A stretch of DNA of 34,351 nucleotides from assembly GCA_964461885.1 (NCBI GenBank), contig CAYWVY010000017.1, forward strand, positions 1 through 34,351, given 5' to 3'. The position numbers and the translations under genes were made by a program. How positions within the stretch are numbered: position 1 is the first letter of the stretch; each line of letters starts with the position of its first letter. Source of the DNA: UBA288 sp964461885. Its GTDB lineage: Archaea; Halobacteriota; Methanomicrobia; Methanomicrobiales; Methanospirillaceae. A model generated the notes under the pieces. That model did no database searches. It was not told the origin of the DNA and saw only the letters and a program-made list of their open reading frames with translations. This document shows, in pieces, positions 1 to 7,075 of this stretch.

Positions 1-263
1 GGGCGTTTGAGCGAGGCGTAGAGGTCGGCGAGCGTCATCCCGGCGCACGGCGTGTGGATGAACCGCCGCCATGCGATGAGGCTGTACCGCAGCTTGACCA
101 CGCGCGAGATGCTGATATGCCGGGTCGCCTGGCGTTCAAACAGGAACTCTTCGATCAGCCGGCGGTCGTCGTCGGTCAGCCGGCCCTCGGCCGCGGACAG
201 GCGGTACGCTCGCGGGGCTGTGGTACGGTACTGTCCAGGGTAGAAGGGTGGATCGGCCTCCAT
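1..263 (-). CDS. Tyrosine recombinase/integrase, N-terminal part (runs off the left edge)
   Basis: The first 87 codons of a gene read leftwards. After about 29 variable residues comes a helical segment (LTDDDRRLIEEFL, then RVVKLRYSLIAWRRFI) that resembles the SAM-like core-binding domain of archaeal phage-type integrases; the catalytic domain with the R-H-R-Y residues would lie outside the window. ATG at 263 is the only sensible start. A TATA-like TTAATAGT at about 293-300 lies some 27 nt upstream, which would give a nearly leaderless mRNA. The gene begins 43 bases after the 3' end of tRNA-Thr on the same strand, the usual arrangement of an integrase next to its tRNA attachment site. It would catalyse site-specific integration or excision of an element lying to the left. 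Family assignment rests on the N-terminal domain and the context only. Confidence 0.7.
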   Translation of the reverse strand, partial: MEADPPFYPGQYRTTAPRAYRLSAAEGRLTDDDRRLIEEFLFERQATRHISISRVVKLRYSLIAWRRFIHTPCAGMTLADLYASLKR

Positions 264-290
264 GCCAGATCGTATGGCACGTGAGAACCT

Positions 291-315
291 GAACTATTAA
301 GGCCTAAGCCCCAGG
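291..315 (-). other. Probable attachment-site region at the tRNA-Thr 3' end
   Basis: The end of the tRNA-Thr gene lies directly before a tyrosine recombinase gene on the same strand. Integrases of this type normally recombine within the 3' part of the tRNA, leaving the gene intact and a direct repeat at the far end of the element. The far repeat would lie left of the window, so the exact core cannot be drawn; the bounds are approximate. Confidence 0.4.
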
Positions 316-378
316 CGCGAGTTGAACGCGCGACCTGCTGATTACAAATCAGCCGCTATGCCACTAAGCCACTGGGGC
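307..378 (-). tRNA. tRNA-Thr (anticodon UGU)
   Basis: Read on the minus strand, the acceptor stem GCCCCAG pairs with CTGGGGC. The T arm is GCGCG-TTCAACT-CGCGC. The anticodon stem GCTGA/TCAGC closes a 7-base loop TTTGTAA, giving anticodon TGT for threonine. The discriminator base is U, as expected for archaeal tRNA-Thr. CCA is not encoded. No intron is seen. The 3' end faces the integrase gene and is the likely attachment site. Confidence 0.95.
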
Positions 379-795
379 GCAGAAGAACTGTTGGGGCCGC
401 GTCGGCAAAATTCTTCCGGGAAGGAACAGCCTCTGATCGCTCCGGTTGCCGGCCGATGCCTGCCGTGACAGCTGCATCACCAGCCCTGTCGAGTCCTCGC
501 TCCGGGGCGGGGGTATCCCGGCTAAGCAGGACGGATAGTGTTATCGAGCCGGGTACCACAGTATGGGATACCTGTGGGGTCGGAGATGGGGGGTGAGAGC
601 AGAAGAACGGATAAATCCCTCTCGCAGCACCCGCTCGGGATCGTACGTTCGATGCTGCGACGTCCCTGCAATGCGCCCTGCGGTGTAAAACCGACCATGA
701 CCCTCACAAAGAGGAAGACGCGGCCGAACGTGACCAGGAGCTGGTCCGGACGGGATGTGGAACTGTCTCTCTGCAGGGACAGGAGGACATGAACC
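379..795. other. Intergenic region before thiN, with hairpins but no convincing gene
   Basis: A 417-base gap between tRNA-Thr and thiN. An open frame of 84 codons on the plus strand has no recognisable features and is not called. Positions 556-577 form a hairpin (CCACA GTAT ggg ATAC TGTGG with one bulged C). Positions 624-658 can fold as GCAGC/GCTGC enclosing two short hairpins. A TATA-like GGATAAAT lies at 609-616. No conserved thi-box of a TPP riboswitch was found. Confidence 0.5.
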
Positions 796-1311
796 GTGCA
801 TCCGCTCGAGACCCTGACCCGGCTCGATCGAGCCGCAGCCAGACTTGCCGGGATCGATCCGCAGTTCGTGGAACCGGGTCGTTCGAACCTCGCCGAGGCA
901 GCGCCAAGGGCCCGCGAGCCCGGGGACGTCGCGGCCCTTGCGGGGGGGTTCATCGTCGATAACGTCCGGGTCAGGGCGAGCGGACCGGCCACCTACGGGG
1001 CCGATCGGGAGCTGGCCCGCGCGATTCTGACCGCGGCCAGGTTTGAGCCCGCGATACGGGCCGCGGCATCGTTGCGGCCGCTCCCCGCACTTGTCCGAAA
1101 CCTCGAGGAGCACCTCCGCGAGGTCGCAGTCGTCGACCCCCGGCAGACGCCCCCCGGCATCTCGACCATGGACTGGGCGATCGCCCATGTCTCAAAAGAC
1201 GGGGTCCCCGACGCGGTCCTTGTCAGGGAGAGGGTGCTCCTGCTCTTCGGGGGCTCCGCGGAGGAGGTCGTAGACGGAATCCTTATCCTCTCCTCCCACG
1301 CCAGTATATAG
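796..1311 (+). CDS. thiN: Stand-alone ThiN-family thiamine-phosphate synthase
   Basis: 171 residues covering one ThiN domain and nothing else. Characteristic stretches are GRSN (28-31) followed by an A-P-x-A-R segment, GPATYGADREL (63-73), ILTAARFEPAIRAA (77-90), TMDWAI (124-129) and GVPDAV (136-141). ThiN couples HMP-pyrophosphate with thiazole phosphate to make thiamine phosphate in many archaea and is usually fused to the C-terminus of ThiD or to a DNA-binding domain (ThiR-type regulators). No ThiD and no helix-turn-helix are present here. The start is a GTG preceded by GGAGG at 782-786 with good spacing; an ATG at 789 is in another frame. It ends 21 bases before S17e. Catalytic activity, as opposed to a sensory role, is inferred from the family. 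Confidence 0.8.
   Translation: MHPLETLTRLDRAAARLAGIDPQFVEPGRSNLAEAAPRAREPGDVAALAGGFIVDNVRVRASGPATYGADRELARAILTAARFEPAIRAAASLRPLPALVRNLEEHLREVAVVDPRQTPPGISTMDWAIAHVSKDGVPDAVLVRERVLLLFGGSAEEVVDGILILSSHASI
1303..1311 (+). promoter_or_regulatory. Probable TATA box for S17e
   Basis: AGTATATAG overlaps the stop codon of thiN and is centred about 26 bases upstream of the S17e ATG. This is the spacing expected for a leaderless archaeal transcript starting at 1333. Confidence 0.5.
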
Positions 1312-1332
1312 GATCACTGCAGGACGGTAGAC

Positions 1333-1524
1333 ATGGGAATCAAACCGAACTATATCAAGGCCTTCGGGCAGGAGCTCATGGTCCGCTACGGGGACCGGTT
1401 CTCCCGCGACTTCGATGAGAACAAGCTGACGGTCGCCGAGTTGACCGTAATCGACTCAAAACGCGTCAGGAACCGGGTTGCCGGGTATATCACAAGAAAG
1501 GTAAATAGACCCCGGCGCGTATAA
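1333..1524 (+). CDS. rps17e: 30S ribosomal protein eS17 (S17e)
   Basis: 63 residues, the normal size of the short archaeal S17e. The start IKPNYIKAFGQELMVRYG and the central segment IDSKRVRNRVAGYITRK are hallmarks of the family. It is a small-subunit protein found in archaea and eukaryotes but not bacteria. No strong Shine-Dalgarno lies before the ATG; the TATA box within the end of thiN suggests a leaderless mRNA. dapA follows after 9 bases, so S17e and the dap genes may be cotranscribed. Confidence 0.97.
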   Translation: MGIKPNYIKAFGQELMVRYGDRFSRDFDENKLTVAELTVIDSKRVRNRVAGYITRKVNRPRRV

Positions 1525-1533
1525 CATTCTTTT

Positions 1534-2409
1534 ATGTTTGAGGGCGTTTATCCGGCCGTCGTAACTCCTTTTCTGTCGGACCCGCAACAGTCCCTTGACC
1601 TCGAGGGGTTTCGTTCGAACATCGAGGCGCTGCTTGCCGCCGGGGTCCACGGGATCGTCCCGACGGGCTCGACGGGCGAATCCGCGACCCTCTCTTTCGA
1701 GGAGCACGAGCGTGTGGTCGAGGTTGCCGTCGAGACGGCCGGGGGGAAGATCCCGGTCCTCGCGGGCACCGGTTCGAACAACACGGCGGAGGCGCTCCGG
1801 TTCACCAGGGCAGCGAAGGAGATCGGCGCGGACGGCGCCCTCCTGATCTCGCCGTACTACAACAAGCCGAACCGCGCAGGGCTTTTCCAGCACTTTACGA
1901 AGATCGCGGACCTCGACATTCCTGTCGTGCTCTACAACGTGCCGGGCCGGACCGGGCAGAACCTGGCGCCCGATCTCGTGATCGAGCTCGCGGCTCACCC
2001 GAACATCGTGGGGATCAAGGAGGCCTCGGGGAACGTGGGGCAGGTCTCGCAGATCATCGAGGGGACGCTCGACGAGGAGTTTGCGGTCATCTCGGGTGAT
2101 GACAACCTGACCCTGCCGATCCTGGCACTGGGCGGCGAGGGCGTGATCTCGGTCGCCGCGAACGTCGAGCCGGTGCGGATGGTCCGGCTCTACGAGGCCT
2201 TCAGGGCCGGCGACTGGACGGGGGCTCTTGAGCTCCACTACGAGCTCTCGCCGCTCTTCCGGGCTCTTTTCATCGACACGAACCCGATCCCGGTCAAAAA
2301 GGCCGTCGGACTCCGCAAGATGGCCGCCGGGCCGGTCCGGTTGCCGCTCTCGGACCTGGACGACGAGAAGACCGCGGTCCTTGCAGAGGTGCTCAGCCGC
2401 TATGATTAA
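1534..2409 (+). CDS. dapA: 4-hydroxy-tetrahydrodipicolinate synthase
   Basis: 291 residues, full length for a DapA-type (beta/alpha)8 barrel. It condenses pyruvate with aspartate semialdehyde at the entry to diaminopimelate and lysine synthesis. Seen in the sequence: the TGSTGES loop (44-50), Tyr134 in VVLYNVPGRTG, and the Schiff-base Lys162 in GIKEASG. The two-residue overlap with dapB confirms the pathway assignment, since related barrel aldolases share these motifs. A TATA-like GTAAATAG at about 1501-1508 could give a leaderless transcript from ATG 1534, in addition to read-through from S17e. It ends with TAA at 2407-2409, overlapping the dapB start by 8 bases. Confidence 0.96.
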   Translation: MFEGVYPAVVTPFLSDPQQSLDLEGFRSNIEALLAAGVHGIVPTGSTGESATLSFEEHERVVEVAVETAGGKIPVLAGTGSNNTAEALRFTRAAKEIGADGALLISPYYNKPNRAGLFQHFTKIADLDIPVVLYNVPGRTGQNLAPDLVIELAAHPNIVGIKEASGNVGQVSQIIEGTLDEEFAVISGDDNLTLPILALGGEGVISVAANVEPVRMVRLYEAFRAGDWTGALELHYELSPLFRALFIDTNPIPVKKAVGLRKMAAGPVRLPLSDLDDEKTAVLAEVLSRYD

Positions 2410-3169
2410 GGTCGTCGTCGCTGGCGCGTTCGGCCGGATGGGCACGACCCTCTCCCGGATGATCGCCGAGTCGGAGACCCTCGAGCTCGTCGGGGGCATC
2501 GACATCCGGAACGGGGCCCAGTTCGGAGCCGAGGTCGTCGAGTCGGCCGGGCTCGAGGCATTTCTGGAGGAGAAGCGCCCCGATGTCCTGGTCGATTTCA
2601 CGGTGGCGGATGCCGCTGTCAACAACATCCGGGCCGCGGCCGACCACGGCGTCGCGCTCGTGGTCGGGACGACGGGCTTTACGGACGATCAGGCGGCCGC
2701 GAACCGTGCCGCGATTGAAGGCCGGATTCCGGCCGTCGTCTCCTCGAACTACTCGATCGGGGTCAACATCTTCTGGCAGCTGATCCGTGCGGCGGCACCG
2801 CTCCTTGCCGGGTACGACGTCGAGGTGATCGAGGCGCACCACCGGTACAAGAAGGACGCGCCCTCGGGGACGGCAAAGACGATCCTCGAGATCCTCGATG
2901 AGGCACTCGGCGAGCGCGAGAAGGTGTACGGTCGAGAGGGGATGGCCGAGCGGGGCAGCGAGATCGGCGTCCATGCAATCCGCGGGGGCGACATCGTCGG
3001 GGACCACGCCGTCCTCTTTGCCGGCAACTACGAGACGATCACCCTCTCCCACCGGGCCTACGACCGGGCGGGACTCGCAACAGGCGCGCTCCGGGCGGCC
3101 GAATGGGTTGTGGGCCGGCCTGCCGGGATTTATACCTTCGCCGAGGTGCTCGGTCTCGAAGCCCGTTGA
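2402..3169 (+). CDS. dapB: 4-hydroxy-tetrahydrodipicolinate reductase
   Basis: 255 residues. The NAD(P)-binding motif GAFGRMG is at 8-14, VGTTGF at 88-93, and the substrate-binding motif EAHHRYKKDAPSGTA at 144-158 carries the conserved His pair, the Lys and the SGT loop. It reduces the DapA product in the diaminopimelate branch of lysine synthesis. The ATG at 2402 overlaps the end of dapA by 8 bases, which implies translational coupling. A longer open frame upstream is simply the dapA shadow. The following gap holds a short inverted repeat CCCTGC/GCAGGG around 3231-3251 without a T-run. Confidence 0.96.
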   Translation: MIKVVVAGAFGRMGTTLSRMIAESETLELVGGIDIRNGAQFGAEVVESAGLEAFLEEKRPDVLVDFTVADAAVNNIRAAADHGVALVVGTTGFTDDQAAANRAAIEGRIPAVVSSNYSIGVNIFWQLIRAAAPLLAGYDVEVIEAHHRYKKDAPSGTAKTILEILDEALGEREKVYGREGMAERGSEIGVHAIRGGDIVGDHAVLFAGNYETITLSHRAYDRAGLATGALRAAEWVVGRPAGIYTFAEVLGLEAR

Positions 3170-3268
3170 GCGGGACGGGATACCTTTGTTCGTGCCGGGA
3201 TCGTCGGGCCCGAAAACGACCGCGGGAAAATCCCTGCGTTAACTTGGCAGGGATGATGGCCGGGAACG

Positions 3269-3282
3269 GAAACCTATTTTAC
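3269..3282 (+). promoter_or_regulatory. Possible TATA/BRE element for the ferredoxin gene
   Basis: GAAACCTATTTTAC, an A-rich element followed by a TATA-like core, lies about 30-40 bases before the ferredoxin ATG. Called on position and composition only. Confidence 0.35.
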
Positions 3283-3313
3283 GACCTCCACGCCACTGAA
3301 TAAAGAGAATACC

Positions 3314-3490
3314 ATGGCTGTCAAGGTGGACAAGGACCTCTGTGTCGGGTGCGAGACCTGTATCGATGAATGCCCATCCGAGGCGATCACGATGGTCGAG
3401 GGCTGCGCTGTGATCGACAAGGACAGGTGTGTCGACTGTAACACCTGCATCGACGTCTGCCCCTCGGCCGCTATCGCGCCCGAAGAGTGA
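3314..3490 (+). CDS. 2x[4Fe-4S] ferredoxin, 58 residues
   Basis: A short gene starting at ATG 3314 and ending with TGA at 3488-3490. The protein has two classical CxxCxxCxxxCP motifs: Cys10, 13, 16 and 20, and Cys39, 42, 45 and 49, each last Cys followed by Pro. There is one extra Cys at 31. This is a clostridial-type low-potential electron carrier, a common partner of oxidoreductases in methanogens. It stands 144 bases after dapB with its own possible promoter, so it need not belong to the lysine operon. The specific redox partner cannot be told from the sequence. Confidence 0.95.
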   Translation: MAVKVDKDLCVGCETCIDECPSEAITMVEGCAVIDKDRCVDCNTCIDVCPSAAIAPEE

Positions 3491-3562
3491 GACGGCCCCC
3501 CCTATTTCTGCTGTCACGGGCCGCGATCTCCCGGACGATGAGAATCTATTTACCGTGGATCG

Positions 3563-3593
3563 ACCGTAGTATGGTCGGGTAAACCATAGTATG
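3563..3593 (+). promoter_or_regulatory. Direct repeat over the start of the surface-protein gene
   Basis: ACCGTAGTATG (3563-3573) and ACCATAGTATG (3583-3593) differ at one base and are set 20 bp apart, about two helical turns. The second copy includes the ATG. A TATA-like CTATTTACC lies at about 3546-3554. The layout would suit a dimeric regulator or be chance; no regulator is known. Confidence 0.35.
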
Positions 3594-4586
3594 CCACGCA
3601 CAGCAGCACTCGTCCTCCTCTGCCTGGCCGCACTGGCCGTGTTCCCGGTGTCGGCCGCCATAACGGATGTCCCGTCCGGCGGGACCGTCTTCATCGGCGA
3701 GCAGGGGCTCAACATTGCAGAGACCGGAATCACCCCGGGAGCTCAGATCGCCCGTTTCGGTGCAGGCGGCAACGTCCAGACCGACGCCCCCTCGGATCTC
3801 GCGACCGTCTCCGATCCGGCGTCGTTCTATGTCTCGCCGGCCCAGTTCGCCGAAACGACCGGAGCCTGGTACACGTTCCCCGGGCGGCAGCTCGCGTTCA
3901 TCGTAAAGGAGCCGAGCCTCCAGCTCCGTGTGATCAACGGCCGAACCGGCCGCGAGGTCGGGTCGGGCGCGGTCGCGGGCGACCCGCTGGGCTTCCGAAT
4001 CGAGACGGACCTCTACGCGATGGCGCAACGGCCCGGAGTGGCGGGAGCCCCGATAACGATTCATGTCCGCGATCCGACTGGGGCCGAGTTCACCTCGCTC
4101 ACGAACGAGGCGGGAGGCACGACCTCGCTCGTGAATATCCCGGTCAACACCTCGGTCTACGAGACCGGGCCGGTCTGGGCGGCGGATACCCCGCAATACC
4201 GGGCCGGGTCGTACGAAATCTGGGCCGACTGTAACGCAAACGGGATGAAGGACAACTTCAATGCTGTCGGCAAGACGACGACAAGGGCACCGCCAGGCCT
4301 GACGGTCCAGGTCGGCGGCACGAGCGGCCCCTCGGTCACGGGTGTAGCCACGCCGACTGCCACCGCGATCGGCACAGCAACCACGACCCCGACTGCAACG
4401 GGAGCCGGAACCGCCACCGTGAACATGACCGCAACCGCCCCGACAGCGACGACAGGGGCGTCGCCGAACGCGACGGCCACAGCGCCGACGGCGGCCGCAA
4501 CCACCCAGAGCCCGGGCTTTGCCGCGATCACCGTGGCACTCGCGGGCCTCGCGGGGTTCGGGCTCATCGCACTCAGGCGTCGATAG
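3591..4586 (+). CDS. Exported surface protein, DUF3821-like, with PGF-CTERM sorting tail
   Basis: 331 residues. An N-terminal signal peptide of about 22 residues (Arg followed by a hydrophobic run ending in VSA-A) is followed by a beta-rich domain (to about residue 230) whose start, with TDVPSGGTVFIGEQGL, resembles the DUF3821 family of Methanomicrobiales surface proteins. Residues from about 235 to 305 are a Thr/Ala/Pro-rich stalk, probably glycosylated. The end, SPGF, then a hydrophobic helix, then RRR, is a PGF-CTERM signal for processing by an archaeosortase and anchoring to the cell surface. The molecular function of DUF3821 is unknown. It is likely a monocistronic gene, with a T-run just behind it. 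Confidence 0.8.
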   Translation: MPRTAALVLLCLAALAVFPVSAAITDVPSGGTVFIGEQGLNIAETGITPGAQIARFGAGGNVQTDAPSDLATVSDPASFYVSPAQFAETTGAWYTFPGRQLAFIVKEPSLQLRVINGRTGREVGSGAVAGDPLGFRIETDLYAMAQRPGVAGAPITIHVRDPTGAEFTSLTNEAGGTTSLVNIPVNTSVYETGPVWAADTPQYRAGSYEIWADCNANGMKDNFNAVGKTTTRAPPGLTVQVGGTSGPSVTGVATPTATAIGTATTTPTATGAGTATVNMTATAPTATTGASPNATATAPTAAATTQSPGFAAITVALAGLAGFGLIALRRR

Positions 4587-4594
4587 GCCACCTG

Positions 4595-4600
4595 TTTTTT
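4595..4600 (+). terminator. Oligo-T terminator
   Basis: Six Ts nine bases after the stop codon of the surface-protein gene, the usual form of archaeal termination signals. Confidence 0.5.
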
Positions 4601-4606
4601 CTCGAA

Positions 4607-4617
4607 AGGTATTTCCC
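4607..4617 (+). promoter_or_regulatory. Probable TATA box for the small nitroreductase
   Basis: AAAGGTATTTC is centred about 27 bases before ATG 4640. This predicts a leaderless mRNA and is the main reason for choosing that start. Confidence 0.4.
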
Positions 4618-4639
4618 GCTCCCGCTCCTCCGCTTGCTC

Positions 4640-5152
4640 ATGAACGTCGGGACCATGACCATCAAGTCGCGCCGCTCCGTCCGGAAGTACAAGCCGACCA
4701 AGATCGCTCCGTACGTGATCCAGGACGTGCTCGACTGCGGCCGGCTCGCGCCCACGGCAAAAAACCTCCAGCCATGGCTCTTCGGGGCGGTCACGGACCG
4801 GGACCTTCTCCGCCAGATCGCGGAACTTACGGACAACGCGCCGTTCATCGCCGACGCCACGGTCTGTTTTACCATCTTTGGCCGGCCGGACGAGACCTAC
4901 TATCTCGAGGACTGCGCCGCGGCCACGATGAGTATGATCATTGCACTCCAGAACCTCGGGCTCGGCAGCTGCTGGGTGGCCGGCGACAAGAAGCCGTACG
5001 CGGGGGCGATCCGCGACCTTCTGAGAGTTCCGTCCGAGTACTCCCTCGTCTCTTTGATACCTGCGGGTGCCGCGGCAGAGATCGAGAACCCTCCGAAGAA
5101 GCGGCTCGAAGAGGTCTCGTTCCTGGATCGGTACACCGAGAAGACGTCGTGA
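4640..5152 (+). CDS. Nitroreductase-family flavoprotein
   Basis: 170 residues from ATG 4640; TTG 4634 and ATG 4655 are alternatives. Typical FMN-binding features are seen: SRRSVRKYK near the N-terminus, LAPTAKNLQPW in the first half, and NLGLGSCWVAG around residue 110. These small proteins use FMN and NAD(P)H to reduce quinones, nitro compounds or other acceptors; the true substrate is not predictable. It is shorter than classical nitroreductases (about 200-220) but of the size common in methanogens. It stands alone between two terminated units. The C-terminal Lys/Glu-rich end has no known role. Confidence 0.85.
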   Translation: MNVGTMTIKSRRSVRKYKPTKIAPYVIQDVLDCGRLAPTAKNLQPWLFGAVTDRDLLRQIAELTDNAPFIADATVCFTIFGRPDETYYLEDCAAATMSMIIALQNLGLGSCWVAGDKKPYAGAIRDLLRVPSEYSLVSLIPAGAAAEIENPPKKRLEEVSFLDRYTEKTS

Positions 5153-5265
5153 ACGAAGCCGGGCCCTGCCTGCCCCCAGTCTCGCGAAAAGCTTTACAGC
5201 CGGAACGCGACACCAGGGCAGACAGCGATACGCTTACCCAACCGATAAGTTCATAAACAACCGCA

Positions 5266-5276
5266 ACGATTAAGTA
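5266..5276 (+). promoter_or_regulatory. Possible TATA box before aIF1A
   Basis: ACGATTAAGTA, an AT-rich core in GC-rich surroundings, would give a start of transcription near 5298 and a leader of about 30 bases. A second AT-rich stretch at 5241-5256 is an alternative. Confidence 0.3.
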
Positions 5277-5331
5277 CACCAGTGGAGTTGATCGAATAAG
5301 ACGAAATGTTCAGGCAGTCGGCGAAGTCGTC

Positions 5332-5625
5332 ATGGACAGCGGAACCGAAGGACAGACCATACGGGTCCGACTGCCCAAAAAGCGGAATAACGAACAGTTC
5401 GCTACGGCCGAACTGATGATGGGCGCGAACCATATCCGCGTACGGTGCTTCGACGGCGTGACCCGAATGGGGCGCATCAAGGGCAAGATCAAGAAGCGAG
5501 CCTGGATCCGGGAGGGCGACATCGTGATCGTCACTCCGTGGAGCTTCCAGGACGAGAAGTGCGACATCATTTATCGGTACATGCCGCCCCAGGTCGACTG
5601 GCTTCGGCGGAACCGGTATCTCTGA
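5332..5625 (+). CDS. eif1A: Translation initiation factor 1A (aIF1A)
   Basis: 97 residues, close to the usual archaeal size. The OB-fold core is clear: RVRLPKKRNNEQFATAELMMG, then RVRCFDGVTRMGRIKGKIKKR, a WIREGDIVIVTPW segment, and an end rich in Tyr and Arg. aIF1A binds the A site of the small subunit and helps initiator tRNA and mRNA selection. ATG 5332 is the only good start in frame. It is monocistronic, with a T-run just after the stop. Confidence 0.96.
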   Translation: MDSGTEGQTIRVRLPKKRNNEQFATAELMMGANHIRVRCFDGVTRMGRIKGKIKKRAWIREGDIVIVTPWSFQDEKCDIIYRYMPPQVDWLRRNRYL

Positions 5626-5630
5626 TCCCT

Positions 5631-5636
5631 TTTTTC
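5631..5636 (+). terminator. Oligo-T terminator after aIF1A
   Basis: Six Ts starting six bases after the aIF1A stop codon, in the sequence CCCTTTTTTCCCC. Confidence 0.55.
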
Positions 5637-5931
5637 CCCAGCACGACCGCCCCAGGCGGCACCTTTCCCCGGTAGCCCATGCTGAGCCTGAGCCGTCGCG
5701 GGATCACTAACGCTACGAACGGAACGGTTAGCAGACCAAAATCGAGCGCGCGATCGACCTTTCCTGTAATGCCCGACTCTTCCATACCGTGACACCCGTG
5801 AGGCCGGAACGTCCATGGAGCTGCCGGCAGAGACTCTTGAGATCCGGGCAGGACGAACGGGACAGGCACGCGAGATCCAATCGTCTCAAGCCTCCGCGGT
5901 CCGGACGAGAGCGGTTGGCGATGCCGTCGAT
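5637..5931. other. Intergenic region between aIF1A and the TnpB element; no gene seen
   Basis: About 295 bases. Open frames here lack family features and start sites. The last 16-20 bases before 5932, read on the minus strand, would form the guide part of the TnpB-associated RNA if the element is active. Nothing else is recognised. Confidence 0.5.
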
Positions 5932-6080
5932 GTCAACTACCCGGCCCTAAAGGACCGGGCTTGTAACTATGTCAGAGACACGCTACGATAGGCTGGTTGA
6001 CACACAGCCCGCCCAGAGCAGATATACCACCATGGGCGATGTTACGAGCAGCATTCAGGTCGGCGTGCAGTTGAAACCCG
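5932..6080 (-). ncRNA. Predicted omega RNA (TnpB guide RNA scaffold)
   Basis: In this family an RNA from the 3' end of tnpB and the right end of the element guides TnpB. Here the terminal hairpin (5940-5959) contains a G-U pair only when read as RNA on the minus strand, which fits. The scaffold would end at 5932 and the guide would follow from 5931 downwards (ATCGACGGCATCGCC...). The upper bound within tnpB is a guess. Confidence 0.4.
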
Positions 6081-7075
6081 CACTTCCGGCACCGGAAGTC
6101 GGACCGGTCGCGGTTCCCTTTGTAGGTGTGCCCGCAGACAGAACACTTCTGCGAGGTGTACCGGGCGTCCACGAGGACGATCTGCTTGCCGACAGCCTCC
6201 GCCTTGTACCGCAGGAACTGCTCCAACTCGTAGAACGACCACGAGTTCAACTTCCGGTTGAAGTCGGTACTGCGCCGCTGTTTGACCCGGATCTTCGTGA
6301 GATCTTCGAGGGCAAACACGGTGAAGGGGGAGGCGACGATCTGCTTCGAGATGATGTGGTTGGTATCAGTCACGAACCGTCTCTCTCGTCCCGCGAGGCG
6401 CTTGAGTTTGCGCTTGGCGGACCGAGTGCCTGTAGACTGAAGTTGGGAACGGAGGCGGGCGTACTTGCCGCGCGCGTTCTTGACACACCCGTCGTTGAAA
6501 AAGGAGTTGTCGGAGCAGACCGCGACGTTCACGATCCCCCGGTCGATGCCGAGGACCGTGCCGTCGAAGACCAGCTCCGGTGTTCTCGCTTCGATCTGGC
6601 AGTGGAGGTAGAACCGCCGGTCGCGCCGTCGGTACGACACGGTGGACGACTTGACTGTCCAGCCGATGTACTTCCGGTAGTAGGCCGGGACGAAGAACTC
6701 GGCCCGGACCCGCCCGCGCGATGTCGCGACTGTGGCGTACCCGGCGTCGAGGTTGGCCCGGATCACGCGCTGGTTGTACCGCATCGCTGCGCGTTCGTGG
6801 CGCACCGGCAGGACTCGGCATTTCGTGGCCTTGAGGGCCTCGCAGGCGCAGTCTCGTGCTCCCTGCACGAGCGACGACGGGAGATCAGGAACGGTGGATC
6901 GAACATCCCGGTAGGTGGCAAAGTGGCAGTTGACCTTGTTCGCGGAGTGGTTCTCGAACCCCCACGTGGCGGCAGTCTCGAATGCCACGGTGTACTCCCT
7001 CATGGTCGTGAGGAGGGACGCGCATCCACCGGAATCGACATCAAGTTTGAGCTTGATGGTCCTGATCACGATCAT
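5972..7075 (-). CDS. tnpB: TnpB RNA-guided nuclease (OrfB, IS605 family)
   Basis: 367 residues from ATG 7075; ATG 7084 is nearly as good, and the longer GTG-started frame to 7318 would add unrelated sequence. The RuvC-like triad is complete: Asp178 in GIDRG, Glu257 in ALEDL, Asp339 in HADLNAARN. The zinc finger has Cys311/314 and Cys329/332. The N-terminal IRTIKLKLD start is typical. TnpB is an omega-RNA-guided DNA nuclease that favours retention of its element. No frameshift or internal stop is seen, so it may be active. It stands between aIF1A and the end of the ribosomal cluster and has no link to either. Confidence 0.93.
   Translation of the reverse strand: MIVIRTIKLKLDVDSGGCASLLTTMREYTVAFETAATWGFENHSANKVNCHFATYRDVRSTVPDLPSSLVQGARDCACEALKATKCRVLPVRHERAAMRYNQRVIRANLDAGYATVATSRGRVRAEFFVPAYYRKYIGWTVKSSTVSYRRRDRRFYLHCQIEARTPELVFDGTVLGIDRGIVNVAVCSDNSFFNDGCVKNARGKYARLRSQLQSTGTRSAKRKLKRLAGRERRFVTDTNHIISKQIVASPFTVFALEDLTKIRVKQRRSTDFNRKLNSWSFYELEQFLRYKAEAVGKQIVLVDARYTSQKCSVCGHTYKGNRDRSDFRCRKCGFQLHADLNAARNIAHGGISALGGLCVNQPIVACL

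Noticed and set aside
538..792. An 84-codon plus-strand frame between tRNA-Thr and thiN
   Set aside because: No family features, no ribosome-binding site and ordinary shadow-like composition.
379..795. TPP riboswitch before thiN
   Set aside because: The conserved CUGAGA and ACCUGAUC-type segments of the thi-box are absent.
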